From the NCBI GenBank assembly GCA_911728455.2, contig OU452222.1, positions 9,198,108-9,262,107 on the forward strand: a stretch of 64,000 nt of DNA, given 5' to 3'. This document shows, piece after piece, positions 1-13,380 of this stretch (position 1 is its first letter; each line of letters opens with the position of its first letter). The position numbers and the translations under genes are program-made. This DNA is from Marthasterias glacialis. Taxonomy: Eukaryota > Echinodermata > Asteroidea > Forcipulatida > Asteriidae. Under the pieces are notes generated by a model that did not search any database, was not told the DNA's origin, and saw nothing but the letters and a program-made list of their open reading frames with translations.

Positions 1-787
1 TTCGTCCTTTTTTTTCCACTTTCAAAAATCATGACAAACATTCTAAACACATGGAGTTGATCTTTATTGTATGACAACGTCATCTGGAACCCTTAAAACA
101 ACATCATGAAAATATTTGGCAGAAAAAACGACAAAAACTTACCAAAAGACTGACCGAATATATCCATAATCCATAGCGGGGCCAACTAGTGATTTTGAAC
201 GTCGCACTTGCTTGGCAACAACCAATCAGCGTGACCCAACCAAACACGCATCTGGACGAGCCATGGCTGTCGTATGCGTATCGGCCATTCCAGCTTGCAA
301 ACTCACCGCCTGTGTGTGTAAGCACCAATCCTCCCCCCGGACCGAGTGCGCACACAGGCGGTGAGTTTGCAAGCTGGAATGGCCGATACGCATACGACAG
401 CCATGGCTCGTCCAGATGCGTGTTTGGTTGGGTCACGCTGATTGGTTGTTGCCAAGCAAGTGCGACGTTCAAAATCACTAGTTGGCCCCGCTATGGATTA
501 TGGATATATTCGGTCAGTCTTTTGGTAAGTTTTTGTCGTTTTTTCTGCCAAATATTTTCATGATGTTGTTTTAAGGGTTCCAGATGACGTTGTCATACAA
601 TAAAGATCAACTCCATGTGTTTAGAATGTTTGCCATGATTTTTGAAAGTGGAAAAAATGGACGAATCTGATCACGAGTCTAGCAAAAACTGGTCAAAACT
701 GCTAGTTACACCGATAATATCAGTCTTGTCTCGTAACCCTCCGGTCTCCGACCGTCGGGAGGATGGAGGGTTACGATTATCGCAACT
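1..787. repeat. Large foldback element, near-perfect palindrome (left end outside window)
   Basis: Bases 1-316 are the near-perfect reverse complement of 351-665, around a 34-base loop. The right arm continues to about 787 through a hairpin-forming end that begins CGTAACCCTCC and ends GGAGGGTTACG, followed by ATTATCGCAACTA. The matching left end lies outside the window. Two mirror-image 124-residue reading frames, one on each strand, are by-products of the symmetry; they have no recognisable domain and I do not call them genes. A related, shorter and dated copy lies at 3003-3421. I read this as a non-autonomous DNA transposon of foldback type. Confidence 0.85.
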
Positions 788-2994
788 AAAATAACAAACG
801 ACATGGAACATACATCAAAAGGCATGAGAGTTGAGAAAAAGACAAACAAACAACATAAACAGATAAAGAATAAAGGAAAAACAATTGTTACACAATGTAT
901 TGTATTGTAAGTTACCTCACTCCTTTGATATTCTTTCCAAATTCAGGTTTGTAACATGCATGCCTCCCCTGCTGCTTACGGAAATTGAATTTCTGTGCCG
1001 AAATGCAGCTTGCGCAAAGAAGCACCAACGAGAGTGTAACAATTTGCAACTCCATCCTGATGTACACTGAGAAGATTAAATGGTCAGATCTGAAACTTAC
1101 ATCAAACTAAAAACTTTAAAAGTAAAGTTTTCCTTGTTTCGGTCAAGTTGGAAAAATTCACGAACTGAATGATGAAGAAGCGAATTTTGTCCACACAATG
1201 AACGATATGAACACGTGACAGCGTTCATCATGTGACTTTGATAGCACGGTTTTTCAATTGATAGTCTGGTTTCTTTTTCAACTGAATTAAGAAATACTAT
1301 ATGGGACGGCGAAGAACAGAACTAGAATGACGCAATATGGTTTGTGGAGCAAACGTGTAGATGGAGAAAACTATGGTGGCTAATGAATGCCAATATTATA
1401 AGTAGTTTTAATCCATTGTCTAAATTTCCTTCAGAAGTTCGGGAATTTTATAGTAGATAGTCCACGGCGAAATCTGTGTGTAAACATGCAGCTTGTATCT
1501 CAAACTGAATGTACAGGGAATTATCAACCGATATTGTGTTATTTTTGCAATGCGTTTTTGCTCATCAGACCATGGAGGTAGACCAACTATGTGCAGTGTT
1601 TAATTTTATCTGGTGGTACACAACTTCACAAGCGACTTGTCTACATTATGGCAGGGCGCACGAGCCGGGTACTTTTTCTATGACGAGAACGTCAAATAAA
1701 ATAAAAAGCGCACAAAATCTGAATCTGATGATGGAGACTGAGCGATATTTTAATGTGAAAACCTCCCCCCCCCCCGCCAACCCCACCGACCCCACCCCAA
1801 ACTTACATGACACTGTCAAGGACGGTCACTTTAAATACTGAAGCAATATAGGCTTTAGTATAAAATAGTGTTACATTTATGTACAAAGAAATTAAATAAT
1901 TTACATTTATGTACAAAGAAATTGAATAATTGAAAAAAAAAACCGCCACACATTGATGTTAATCCATGGTTAACCCGCAGTTAACCTTTAACCAAACTGT
2001 TAGACCAATCACTATGCGCCATATCAGCGAACTGTCAGCTGACCTTTAATGTGACGTCATTTTCCAGAGAGACTGCAAGAGACTGGTACTGTTGTTGTAT
2101 GTATATTGTGTTCCCGATAAAACTCAGAAAGTTACGTCAGTATTTTGGCGTTGTCGGCTATCTGGTTCATCTGTCTTTCCTTGTAAAAGCTTTTGTCAAA
2201 CAACACGGTTTGGAAGAGCCAGTGCAGCTTTCGCACAGATATACTGGCTTGTAATATTCTCTCTATTTTAGATTTAAAAGGGAACGTTTTTGTCCGGGCA
2301 AAGGAATTCCGCACACACCACTTCAGTGCATTATTTGTACGAATCTGCATTTGTACACACATTGGGCGTTTACACCACCACTGGTACTGGCAGTGCAATA
2401 CGGATGTTAACTGTGAATGTGATGTGATTGAGTCGTCGGTCGAAGGTGATTTTTTTGTTTACATCCCCATGCATTTGTTATTTTCCCGAAATCTTAAGCC
2501 ATAAAACTATTCTGTATACAAAAGCCTCAACTTCACCACTCTATCAAGTATCAGGAAAGCAAAGAATACAAAGAAAAGGTTTAAATTCAATTTATTTACA
2601 ACTACAGACTGTGCAATAAAAGAAGAAGTAAAGTGTAAATTACACTAGTGTAATGTTACTGTTGGTGTTAGTAATGAATTAACTTTTTCTTTGTATTCTT
2701 TGCTTTCCTGATACTTAATGATACTGATCAGTTTTTTTAAGGGTCTAACTTAGCCCCGTAAATAGTGCCAACAAAGCAATATTACACTAGACTACCTCCA
2801 CCTCTTTGGCCGATTTGGCCCTACGCCAATTATAGCATCAAAGAGTATTCTGTGTGACTCGCTAATTGAAACTTGCTTATTTTTCCGGAAATTTGCCCCT
2901 CAATGTTTACTTACCCATAGCCACTTGGTAAGTACAGTAACAAGGTTTGTGCAAAATGGGTTTGGTTTAATTTCACAAAGAATCACCAAGCTGA
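788..2994. other. Intergenic stretch between two inverted copies of the same foldback family
   Basis: I see no supported gene in these 2.2 kb. It holds a short direct duplication at 1865-1925 (unit TTACATTTATGTACAAAGAA), a poly-C run near 1766, and a 32-base perfect inverted repeat listed separately. The small open frames here have no family resemblance and no consistent splice context. Confidence 0.5.
2546..2716. repeat. Inverted repeat, 32-base perfect arms
   Basis: Bases 2546-2577 (beginning AAGTATCAGGAAAGC) are repeated in reverse complement at 2685-2716, with about 107 bases between. It could be a small MITE or the ends of a decayed one; no target duplication was found. Confidence 0.7.
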
Positions 2995-3002
2995 TGACAG
3001 AT

Positions 3003-3421
3003 TAGTTTCGATAATCGTAACCCTCCATCCTCCCGACGGTCAGAGACCGGAGGGTTACGAAACAAGACTGATATTATCAACGGTACGGGCAGTTTTGACC
3101 AGTTTTTGCCAGACTCGTGATTAGATTCGTCCTTTTTGTCCACTTTCCAAAATCATGACAGACATTCTAAAACACATGGAGTTGGTCTTTATTGTATGAC
3201 AACGTCATCTAGAACCCTTACCTTAAAGCAACATCATGAAAATATTTGGCAGATTGGTTGTAGTCAAGCAAGTGCGACGTTCAAAATCACTAGTTGGCCC
3301 CGCTATGGATTATGGATATATTCGGTCAGTCTTTTGGTAAGTTTTTGTTGTTTTTTTCTGCCAAATATTTTCATGATGTTGTTTTAAGGGTTCCAGATGA
3401 CGTTACGATTATTGCAACTAT
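3003..3421. mobile_element. Foldback MITE with 8-bp target duplication
   Basis: The element starts TAGTTTCGATAATCGTAACC and ends GGGTTCCAGATGACGTTACG-ATTATTGCAACTAT. It is flanked on both sides by TGACAGAT (2995-3002 and 3422-3429), an 8-bp target-site duplication. Its interior matches the arms of the palindrome at 1-787, with an internal deletion. An 8-bp duplication fits hAT-like transposition; no transposase is present. Confidence 0.8.
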
Positions 3422-3519
3422 TGACAGATGTCGTCGGCACCATAATGTTTACAGATTCTTCATAAAATGACACCAAAATGAGGTCGCGCAAAATCGTTTT
3501 AATAAACTCATGACAATTA

Positions 3520-4140
3520 GGCAACAGGCACTCTTAGAACTATGACATTCTACACGAAGCTCATATAGTCATAGGTCAAGCTATAGTCAGTCGTTTTGCC
3601 CGTCATGTTTTTACACCTAAAGCTCTTACTGTTGGTTATTGTGGACCAGTATTGCACGCAGCATACCACTTTTACCAGTTCGCTTTCATTTGTTCAGCCA
3701 ACAGTCAGTGGATGAACTAACATGCAAACCAAATCAGTCAAATATTTAAGTCTGTTGCATGAAGTTCAATCTCCCCAGCATGAACACAGCATGGTGTTAA
3801 TGCCTGGTATGCTGCACACAACGCTGGTCCACAATAACCAACAGTGTACAGTGAGAGGCTGTATTTTGTTTTTTCGAAAGGCGATGCCGATTTAAGGATT
3901 CTGAATGGCGGTAAGAATTTATCTTTTTTGAATTTTTTAATTTGCAGATTGAATTTTCTGAAAGTTTCAAGCACTCACTAAGAATACAAAGAAATACATA
4001 GAGCCTATTTTTAACGAGATCTGGTTTAAAACAAGAGCTCTAGGTGTATAATAACGTGTCGGGTGAACCGTTTTGAATAGGATTGACTATAGCTTGACCC
4101 GTGAGGCTCATGGAAGAACCTCATCATAGTTCTAGGAGTA
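3520..4140. repeat. Foldback element, CTACTCCTAGAACTATGA family
   Basis: The left part (3527-3650, ACTCTTAGAACTATGAC onward to TTGGTTATTGTGGACCAGT) recurs in reverse complement on the right (3828-4140, TGGTCCACAATAACCAA to CATAGTTCTAGGAGTAG). The arms are diverged and about 0.6 kb apart end to end. The same terminal sequence ends the perfect palindrome at 17939-18028 and a copy near 62735-62920. A possible 8-base duplication (GGCAACAG versus GGTAATAG) flanks it, with two mismatches. Confidence 0.65.
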
Positions 4141-4815
4141 GGTAATAGGTAAGTGAACATAGGGTTACATATGTAAACATTTTTGGAAAAAAATGCAAGT
4201 CTCAATTCGAAATGTCATCACAGTCTTTGATGCTATATCGGCATAGGTACAAGAAGCGACGGTAGTTCAGCGTATTGACTCTATGTATTGGGCTAGACCT
4301 GACTGATGAGGTCAAAGATAGACCTATCATTGGCTGAAAATTGTGTTTGACCGCATACATACTTGGTCATGTTTCTCTTGTTTGTCCTCGGCGATGGTAG
4401 CTTAAGCAAGGGGTGTATTATCACAAATAGCGGGAGAAAGAATTATGGAATCTCTATCACCGTCTCACTTTGCAACGCACTTGACACTGAACATCACAGC
4501 TGTTGTTACAATCACAAAATATGTCTCAAATTGTATCCCATTGCAGAAGGGCACCCTTTAAATCCTTGTCACAGTTTTTCTCAACATACACTTTATACTG
4601 AAAACCTAAAAGTTCTATTTTGAGTATACTGCTGACATTGTCAGAATGGTACAAGGAGTGCACTAACATTTTAAATAATTTGTTTCCCCCCGTAGCATTT
4701 TTGTTGAGCTGATGTTGTTAATGGATATCACAGGGTGATTTTGAAGAAGAAACTTTCCATTATTTAATCACCAACAAGACTTCCCATCAAGAGAATCTGT
4801 TAAATTCCTACCACA
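4141..4815. other. Upstream region of the HERPUD2-like gene
   Basis: This is the sequence before the HERPUD2-type start codon and presumably holds its promoter and 5' UTR. I found no clear TATA box or ER-stress element (CCAAT-N9-CCACG). The small open frame at 4363-4623 shows no known domain. Confidence 0.3.
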
Positions 4816-7800
4816 ATGGACGAACTAGCGGGGACGCCTGTCACAATATCCATCAAGGCCCCAAACCAAAAGCTTGGAGACCACACTGTGGAGTGCTTTC
4901 TCGATTGGAGTGTACTGAAACTAAAGAATCATCTTGCCAATGTATACCCAAGTAAACCAGTAAGTAAACACTACCTCTGACCTCATCTTATAAGTTAAAC
5001 ATATTGAATATGAGCATGTGCACGTAGGCAAATTAAATCATTTCTACTGGTATGCAGGCCTTGATCTTTGTTCCTGAAGAGTCTGAGCAGTTTTTCTAAA
5101 AGTTCAAGGGACATAAATGTGCTACGTCTTTCATACTCACACTATGTGGAATGTTTTGTTTATTTATAAAGTGTAAATTTTTAAAGAAAATGGAATGCAG
5201 CAAAAAGCCCCCTGAAAAACCTCATGACTTATTTAATCGCTTTTTTTGTCACAGTTCTTTGCACAGAGTTTGCCCAATTAGGGCAATTAATGTTTACTGC
5301 ACATATAGTTTACCACATAACACTGCTTAAAGGGGTGTTAGCCGGGTACTCTTAAACCATGTGGTTATTTTTTTTCCCTTCAGAATGCAAAGACTCAAAG
5401 AATTATTTATTCTGGGAAACTATTAAAGGACAACCTACTGCTCAAAGACGTACTACGCCTGGTGAGTTTCAGAATTTTTTTTTTTTTTTTTAAGAGCCTC
5501 AGCAGTGTGTTTACAATGTAGCTAGAATTAAGAGGACGATTAACCTGTGTTTTGGGCTGGGTTATGGGATAGGGATGGGGGTGGGGTGTTGCTGTTGGGT
5601 GTTCGACTTTTCACTGAATGTAATATTCATGTTGGAGCTTATGTAACTATAAATAAATGCATGGGAAAGTCTTTGTGGCAGTATACTGTATAAATGTAAT
5701 TTTACAAGTTATTTTAAATCTGAAAAAACAAAAACAATGTCAACCCTAGTCAGAAATGACTTCTTTAAATTCTTTACAAAAATTAAACTGCGGATAGTCT
5801 ACACAGGGATAGTCATTTTTAATTCTAACTAATTTAAAAAGGCTCAATTTACAGCTACCATACAGTACAATCCTTCAAGGTTTGAAGTCGTAAAAGGCTA
5901 ATTATTGTTTTTAGCGGATGTGAATAGCAAAAACTATTCTATACACGTACTCAATGAGAATATTCATGTCGATGTTCTATTAAAAATGTTGGGCTCTGTT
6001 TAGTTTTGAATGGTAAGGTTCATGTTACGGTACTAAATTTGATAGTTTACAGTTAAGTTGAACTGATTATGATAAAGTTATGCAAACACTACAGGTAATC
6101 ATAATAGTGTACAACTTAAATAGAAAAAAATTATTAAAACGATTTACATGATGGTGGTCCAGTGGGATTAATGTTATAATTTATTTGTTTTTATTCAGAC
6201 TGATAAGTCTCTTCAGCAGCACACTATCCATCTCGTGTGTTCCCCAACTCCTGAGGAACTCCTCCAATCCAAACTCCCATCTTCCGAGATGAAAAGAGAA
6301 ACCTCTTCACCAGTACCTACACCAGCCCCGATGGGTCCATCCAGCCAGGATGGGTCATCCTCTTCCTCATCCAATAGCCACTCCAGGAGGCAAAGCACAC
6401 CAGTGGAGCCGACGTTACCATCAAGTGGACTCAGACAGAGAACTGTCAGTACACCATCGTTCTCAAACTACTATCCTTACAAGTAAGTAACTAAGGGTCT
6501 GCTCATTTAGCTTCCCCAACGTTACCTTGGTTAAGTCACAAGTGAGCCCTGATGAATGACCAAACACTTTGTAGTGTGAGTTAATGTTCATCACTTATTT
6601 AAATTTTCACCAAAAGTATTAACAAAATATAGTTTGTCATTTCTTCTTTCATAATTAGGCTCACATTATTTTCTATTTTAAATTGATTGACCACAACTGC
6701 CTACTGTTTTCAAAAGCTGTTTATTAGTTGTTTAAATGTCTGCTGCATGTCATTGTCTTTTGTGGTGTCTATAACCCACTAACTTCACCCCCCCCCTCCT
6801 GCGTCATGCTTCTAGAGCAGGGTAGTAGGGACTGACTTGGATAAGCCACAAAGGGAGACACTGGGCTGACTCGGGGGGGAAGTTAATGGAATACATCCTT
6901 TATTTGAACTCCTTACATGCATTCTGGCATGGAACCATACAATACCCAATAGCAAACTGCAAATCTTTGGATTGTCTGTTAAAGTAGGCTTTATGCCAAG
7001 ATGCTAAGCATATTTGGGTTGGCTTGAGTCAATTAAGTTTTCAATTGATTGTAAAAGTTTTAGGTAGATTATAGTTTAACTCCCCTGAGTGATTTTTATT
7101 AGGATCCTTCTAACCAAATCCCAACACCATTTTATGTAACTCGACACGCAAACTTGGGGCTCCGACTATGATGGTACATGTATGCCTGTTCCCATGGAAA
7201 GCACAATCGGTTTACTAGTGCTGGCAGAATCAAACAAAACATGCTGTTGAAGGGTTGAAAATGGTTAGGGTTAATCTCTGAATGAGTTATCATTGAGATT
7301 AATGAACCTTTCAAAGCTAACAACGTGTTTGGATATAAATTGTCTTAGTCTAGAAATGAAAAACAGAAATAATAAACAACTGGAAGTAGCTATACATGTA
7401 TATGTATGTATTTACCTGTAAGAGCAGGTTATCAACAACAACAAAATGTTATGTACACATACATACAAGCTGTTTCTTTTGCGTATCAAATGAAAATGTC
7501 TGTAATGTTATCTATACACAAAGTATGAGAGTCTCCATTGTTATTGTGATACATATGGTGTTTTATTTTCAGGAAGTATTGACATCTGGATATTGATTAG
7601 GAGTTAATGACCTTGGTCCACTAGAAACACTGAAATCAATCCGGAGCCTACTTTATGACAATTGCATTAGAAAAACAGTTGTGTAGATACTGAGGAAATG
7701 CATAAGTACATGTCTATAGATTTGTGTTTGAGAAAGAGTTGTACATTTATTCTAGTCCCGTGTTGGTGATTTTCTCAGGAGTAAATGTAAGGAATTTATT

Positions 7801-10787
7801 GAGTTATTGTGTACCTTTTGATAATGTATGGTTATGTTTAAATGCACATTTGAACATATTTTTTCTAAATATTGTTTTTTTTTTAATGTGGTGCAGCAGT
7901 AACATATGACATTGGGCCCTGCCCCTTCTGACCAAGCATAATGAAAGATTACAAACTCTTCTCACAGTAGCTGGACTAGATCTGACACCAACTACATGTT
8001 TTAACATTTGTTTCAGTTATGGGAACTATCAGTATGGTCAAAGAGCCAATCAGCAGGGCTTTGTGATGGCTAATCAGCAACAGCAAGCGTACTGGATGCA
8101 ACACGTGTACGCACAACAAATGGCACAGTACATGCAGTAGTAAGTCAATTAAAACTTATCTTTTGGTGCAGATAGCTCATTAATAAACATCCTTTAACAA
8201 TGTTTGTGTGGGGCTAAAATTACAGCAAATGTAAACTACCAATGATGCAAGAATTTGATTGTTTCATGGAGACACTAGGTGGCAGCAGACATCCAAGTAA
8301 TTTCCATTGTTTACATAATTGAGGCATGCTCACATTTCTGAGAACAGTGCATTTTAACCAAGGAGTCTGCTGCCATTTCGCATCTCAAAGTGTCCCATTG
8401 CGGTATCCTTCCTTTTTTAAAGATCACTTCTGAACAAAATAGCTTTTGGTACATGATCTAATTCTTACTCAATAATCAGCTTAACCATTGTGATGTATCT
8501 TAAAGTAAATAATGCTCATCTATATTGATGAAGAACCCCCAAAATAGCTGTACGAAATGTTAAACTCTTTTACCTTGCAAACTTTCATGTTTAAAATGAT
8601 TTAAAATTTTTTTGTTACAGCTCTAATCAATTTGCAGCAGGGGGAGCTGGCCTTCAAGCAAACCTACCGCCAGCCCCTGCCCCTGTTGGCGTACCCCAAC
8701 CACAAATCCCCGACCAACCCGTGGTTATCAATGCTCCTGTGGCCCCAAATGTGGCAGGCCCTGACCAGAACGTCAGGATGAACGCCGGCCTCGGTCCTGC
8801 CGTAGATGATGACGACGATGACAACGTCCACCGTGATTGGCTGGATTATATTTATACGTTTTGCCGATTTGTTGTTCTCCTGAGCTTGGTATACTTCTAC
8901 TCATCACTCAGTAGATTCTTGATGGTTACTGGCTTCATGATCTTCATATTTCTGTGAGTTGTTTTCAGAAACTATTACTTAAGCAAACCAGCCTGATGCA
9001 AATACTTCAAAGCCAAACCATTTCTTCAAGTCTAAGCCTAGTTGTGAGTCCGACATCCCTTCATAAGTAAAGTTATTCCCCTCACAGGAAAGGTTCTTAT
9101 TTTAATAATTATAAAGGTAAAAAAGTGAGTCTGTGACAATTACCACACCTCCCCCCCCCCCACAAGCAGGCATGAGGCCATTATTGTGTTTACGAACCTG
9201 GGTTTTGAATTTTGCCTTTAAACAAAAACGTTGAATAACCAATTTTTACTCTTTAATAGGTATCAAAAGCGCTGGTTCCGGTTAAGACGAACTCCCATTG
9301 CCAGGGAAAGACTTGAGGAGAATAGGAATCCAGAGCAAGGAGATGGGACACCAGATAATAATAATGAAAGCAATCCAGAACAGGTAAGATTTCATCATAC
9401 AAGTACCATTTTTAAAAAAACAAGAAAATGGATGAGTTTTCAGAAGAAATGATATCTATTAACATGCTTCAAAGTTAGCAGTAGAAGGGAAAATGCGTTA
9501 AATGAATATAGTTTTCTGAGTTTACTAAGTATTCAATAATGTTATGCTAACTAATTGTCTAAAAGATGTACTGTTTGAGTTCTGGTCAAGGTTAATTTCT
9601 ACGTGTCCTAAGTTTCAGTGGGTTGGTGCCATGGCCAAGGGTCACCCTAACCACTTAACCCATCAAAATCCAACTGTTTTGTTTTGTTTGATTCTGTTGG
9701 ACTGAGGACTACTAGTAAACTGATTATGGTTTACATGGTATCAGGCATACACCATTTTTTGAGTCCAGCAGTTTGGGTGTTCAGTGCTCTTGTGATGTTG
9801 GATTTTGTTACAGAGTGAGGAAGGATTCTTGTAAATTACTTTAGGGAGTTCAGGGTTCTCCCCAGGGTTTTTCAAAACTGGGGGGGCATTCTGGACCCAA
9901 CTTTGGAAGTGCGGCCGAAGCATGCTGAATTGGTAGCAGGTCCTTGGAATGTTTTTATTTGGCGTTTATGTTTGGTTTGAAAAGCTCTACTGTGCAATCT
10001 GGAGCATTTAAAATGGTTTTATGATAAGATTTTTTTGAATTTGGTATTAAAATCTATATCAGCCGTAATTTCTACGTATTGGCTGTAATTTCTGCATATC
10101 GGCCTGTAATTCGCGCGTATCTACCCGATACGCTAGCTTGTGCATGGGGGGAACCCTGGAGTTACGGTTAATGCTCAACTGGAACACTTATGTTTGATAT
10201 TTTAAAAAGGGTGGCATGGTTGGCATGTGCGTAAAGCGCTCAGCTCTCATCAAAGTGGCCCTGGTTCGATTCCCGGCTAAGGCTGTATGTGAGTAGAGTT
10301 GTGCACTGTTTTTTTTTGCCAAGGCCTTCAGGTTTTCCTACCTCAGGAAATATCAAACACTTTCGATCTCAGGCTGTGCTCTGTGGTCATATATGGGTTG
10401 ATGTGGCTGGCTGCCAAAGGAGCCCTCGAATGCCTGCAACTCGAACATGTGTACTGCATCCTTTGCAATTCAGCTTCGCAGCTGCCAGTTAGGATGATTA
10501 GCCTCCCAATTTATTGTTAAAAGACATCCAGTAGTAATTACTTCTAGAAGATGATCATTGTATATTTTATCATCTTACAGCAGCAGGAACAGCAGCTACC
10601 GGGTGATAACACGGAGAGAGACAGCAATACAGAATCCCAGGAAGAGGGCGAGACGGACTCCGACTCAACGGAAACAGCGCCCCCTGAGCCACCAAAACCA
10701 GGCGTGTTAACCATCATGTGGATTTTTGTCTCGACATTCTTCACGTCATTGTTCCCACAGGATCCAAATGCCATAGCTGGAAATTAA
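4816..10787 (+). CDS. HERPUD2: HERPUD2-like ER membrane protein with ubiquitin-like domain (7 exons)
   Basis: Exons: 4816-4959, 5384-5461, 6199-6482, 8017-8139, 8621-8953, 9260-9383, 10581-10787. They join in frame to 430 residues (human HERPUD2 is about 406). Residues 8-85 form a ubiquitin-like domain (VTISIKAPNQK near the start, then RIIYSGKLLKDN). A Ser/Pro-rich linker and a Gln/Tyr-rich stretch (exon 4) follow, then an acidic run of Asp just before HRDWLDYIYTF, a hydrophobic hairpin at about 291-321, and a conserved end TIMWIFVSTFFTSLFP at 406-421. This is the HERPUD layout: a protein anchored in the ER membrane that helps recruit ubiquilin and the HRD1 complex for ER-associated degradation. 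The ATG at 4816 opens the ubiquitin-like fold directly. Intron 6 carries a tRNA-headed SINE. HERPUD2 is chosen over HERPUD1 on overall composition; in an invertebrate there may be only one member. Confidence 0.9.
10205..10520 (+). mobile_element. tRNA-derived SINE in HERPUD2 intron 6
   Basis: A head resembling a pol III promoter begins GGTGGCATGGTTGGCATG (box A-like) and contains GGTTCGATTCCCGG (box B). An unrelated body follows. The reading frames inside it are not genes. The right boundary is approximate. Confidence 0.55.
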
Positions 10788-12873
10788 AGAAACTGGACTG
10801 ACAGAGGCCACAAGTAAGGCTTCCATAATGTTTATACCAAAAAATTCACAGAGTACATGTACTCCTGGTACGTTACAGTCAAACCTTGAAATTGAGGCCA
10901 TGGAGTTAGTGGAAACCTGCCACATGTTGCCACAGTATTTCAGCCTTTCATGGTTGGTTAATTCCTTCACTCCTCCCCATGGCAATTCATTGAAGGACTT
11001 AACCAAGTTGCAACTTCTACAGTAAAAGAGAGCCTCTACACTGTTACTTCAAGAGAATGCAGAGTGAATTATGATATCTGCACAAGTTAAAATAAGTTAA
11101 CTTTTCCGAATAATTCTCCTACTCCTATCATTTGGTCAGATAAGATATGAACTATCCCATAAATTAATATATCATTTGTCCATGTATTAGCTCATAGGTT
11201 GAGATTTAATTTTCCCAATTTTTTCTTAAAGTATGGTATGGGTTTTTTTATTAGAAGGTAATTTATTATTAAAGAAAAGTTGAACCAAACTCAAATGGCT
11301 TACTTGGAATTGGGTAAAGCTATTAAAAGCACATTTTTATTATCTGCACGTTACGAATGATTAACACGCATTGTGGTTTTGAATGTTATTGAGGAGCAAA
11401 AACTAAGAGGCTGTTGAAGTTAATGTTTGAATGACACACCAACATTTATCTCAAACTGCACGTTCATTAATTGAACCAAGCAAAACATGAAATTTTCACA
11501 ACATTTTGGGCTTCAAAAGCCAACAAACTTAAAAATATAATTACACAGATTGCAGAAATGAGACCCTACAGGTTGAATTTAGTCGATTTAGCTTGAAATC
11601 TGTCTTCTTCCAGATTGTTAAAAGATGAAGATCATTATTTTTAGCAGTGCGTGCAGACTTTTGCAACTTGGGCACATGATCAATATGCAAATCGGGTCTT
11701 TGATGTTAATACCAATTGCTGTGTGTAGAGGTCTCTAAAATATTACCCCCCACCCCAGGCCGGCAGTTTCTCTCTATCATCTGCTTAGATCTTGATGCAG
11801 TATGTACTTTTTTTACAAATTTATAAGAAAAATCACTGGTAATTAATTACAAAGTGTTGGTTTTTAAAGAAGTTCCAATGAGTAATGGTGTGATAAAGGT
11901 GATGGATAAAATTGATTAAGTAAAGAGTACATTTTGTAATATGTATTATCCACATATTACCTTCATGGATATTCCATTGTTAGTAAAAATGTTCAACATG
12001 CCAAAATGCTTTTAAGCCACTTGTGAAAGTTAAAAGAACAAATGTATGTCAATTGTAGATGTGCATGTACACTTGAATCCTATGCTACATTTTAGAGGTA
12101 ATCAGAAAGCCAGAGGTGGTCATACACTGCATGATTATTGTTTCCTTTGCACTGTTTTAAGGTTTGGTATATTTAAGAGAATGATTCTGAATCAAAATCA
12201 ATTTGATTCTAATCTGATGGGTAATGTTACAACATTGGTTATGTTAGTGTCCTTAGGTTGGTTTTAGAAATTTATATCATATATGTTACATTAAATTAGT
12301 TTTAGAATGAGTTAACACATGGATTAAGAAAAAAATGCACATGATGACTGTACATGTACGTATAAATAAATCTCTTTTCAGTGAAGCGTCACTTTGAATG
12401 TAATTTTAAATTTGACGAAATGATTAGTTCCTCAACCACTAGGAGGAGATCCTTGAAACCTTGCAACAATTTCAGGGTACTTGTACAGATGGCAGGTGAT
12501 ACCCCTTTTATTTCAATGCTGATATCCTGCTATGCCAGATCATCCTTCTCTGCGTGAACTTAAAGATTTAGAAAAAACTCCTGCAGTAGTTTTGATTATC
12601 AACAAGTAACCAATGTTGTACCATCCCTTAATGAGATAAACCCAAGTGCCTCTTTTTACACTTATATAAACGATGTGTCTAGTAATGTATGCTGAATTGT
12701 AAATTGCGACAGAGCTATACACAGATCTGCACTGTTTAAAGTACTAGTTCTGAGTAAATGTCTGCCAGTGTAGCTAATCACAGTCATGTAGGCCCTGGTT
12801 CAAATTCCAGTACACCTCTCAGCAATCTTGGCGGCCATTGAGGGATGTAAATTTACGTACTCAGAAGATGTGT

Positions 12874-13380
12874 TGCATGTGTACTTGTAGTTGTCCAGCA
12901 GCCAATTTCACAAAACTTTACACAACTGCGTAAGTCCACTTGCGCATTAGTTAGTACATAAGTTGCGCCAGAAAGTTAAGATCGATTTCACAAAAGTTAT
13001 GCAGCGTTTGAAAGTGGCGCAAGTCAGAATTTTATGCCATAAATGTGGTGTAAATCAAGCGTGTTGACTGCATTGCATCATGGAGAAAATGCACATTATC
13101 TTACCCATGGCATATTGACCTTCCAACACTCAACCCCTAACCATCACAGTGACAAGAATATGTGATATAACACATTTGGAAGCAGCAGAAGGCAAATTAT
13201 TTATTGGGATTGATTTTAGATTTAAACATATTTTGGGTGAACAAAAACAAGGTCTGCATGTGTACTTGTAGTTGTCCAGCAGCCGATTTCACAAAACTTT
13301 ACACAACTGCGTAAGTCCACTTGCGCATTAGTTAGTACATAAGTTGCGCCAGAAAGTTAAGATCGATTTCACAAAAGTTA
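12874..13380. repeat. 126-bp direct duplication
   Basis: Bases 12874-12999 recur at 13255-13380 with a single difference noticed (CAGCCAATT versus CAGCCGATT). The copies lie 381 bases apart start to start. The unit starts TGCATGTGTACTTGTAG and ends TTTCACAAAAGTTA. Near identity indicates a recent event. Confidence 0.85.

Noticed and set aside
104-563. Two 124-residue frames on opposite strands with the same N-terminus
   Set aside because: They arise from the palindrome reading the same sequence in both directions. No domain, codon bias or splice context supports a gene.
8816-8957. Separate small membrane protein gene
   Set aside because: The hydrophobic segment is exon 5 of the HERPUD2-like gene, joined by consensus splice sites.
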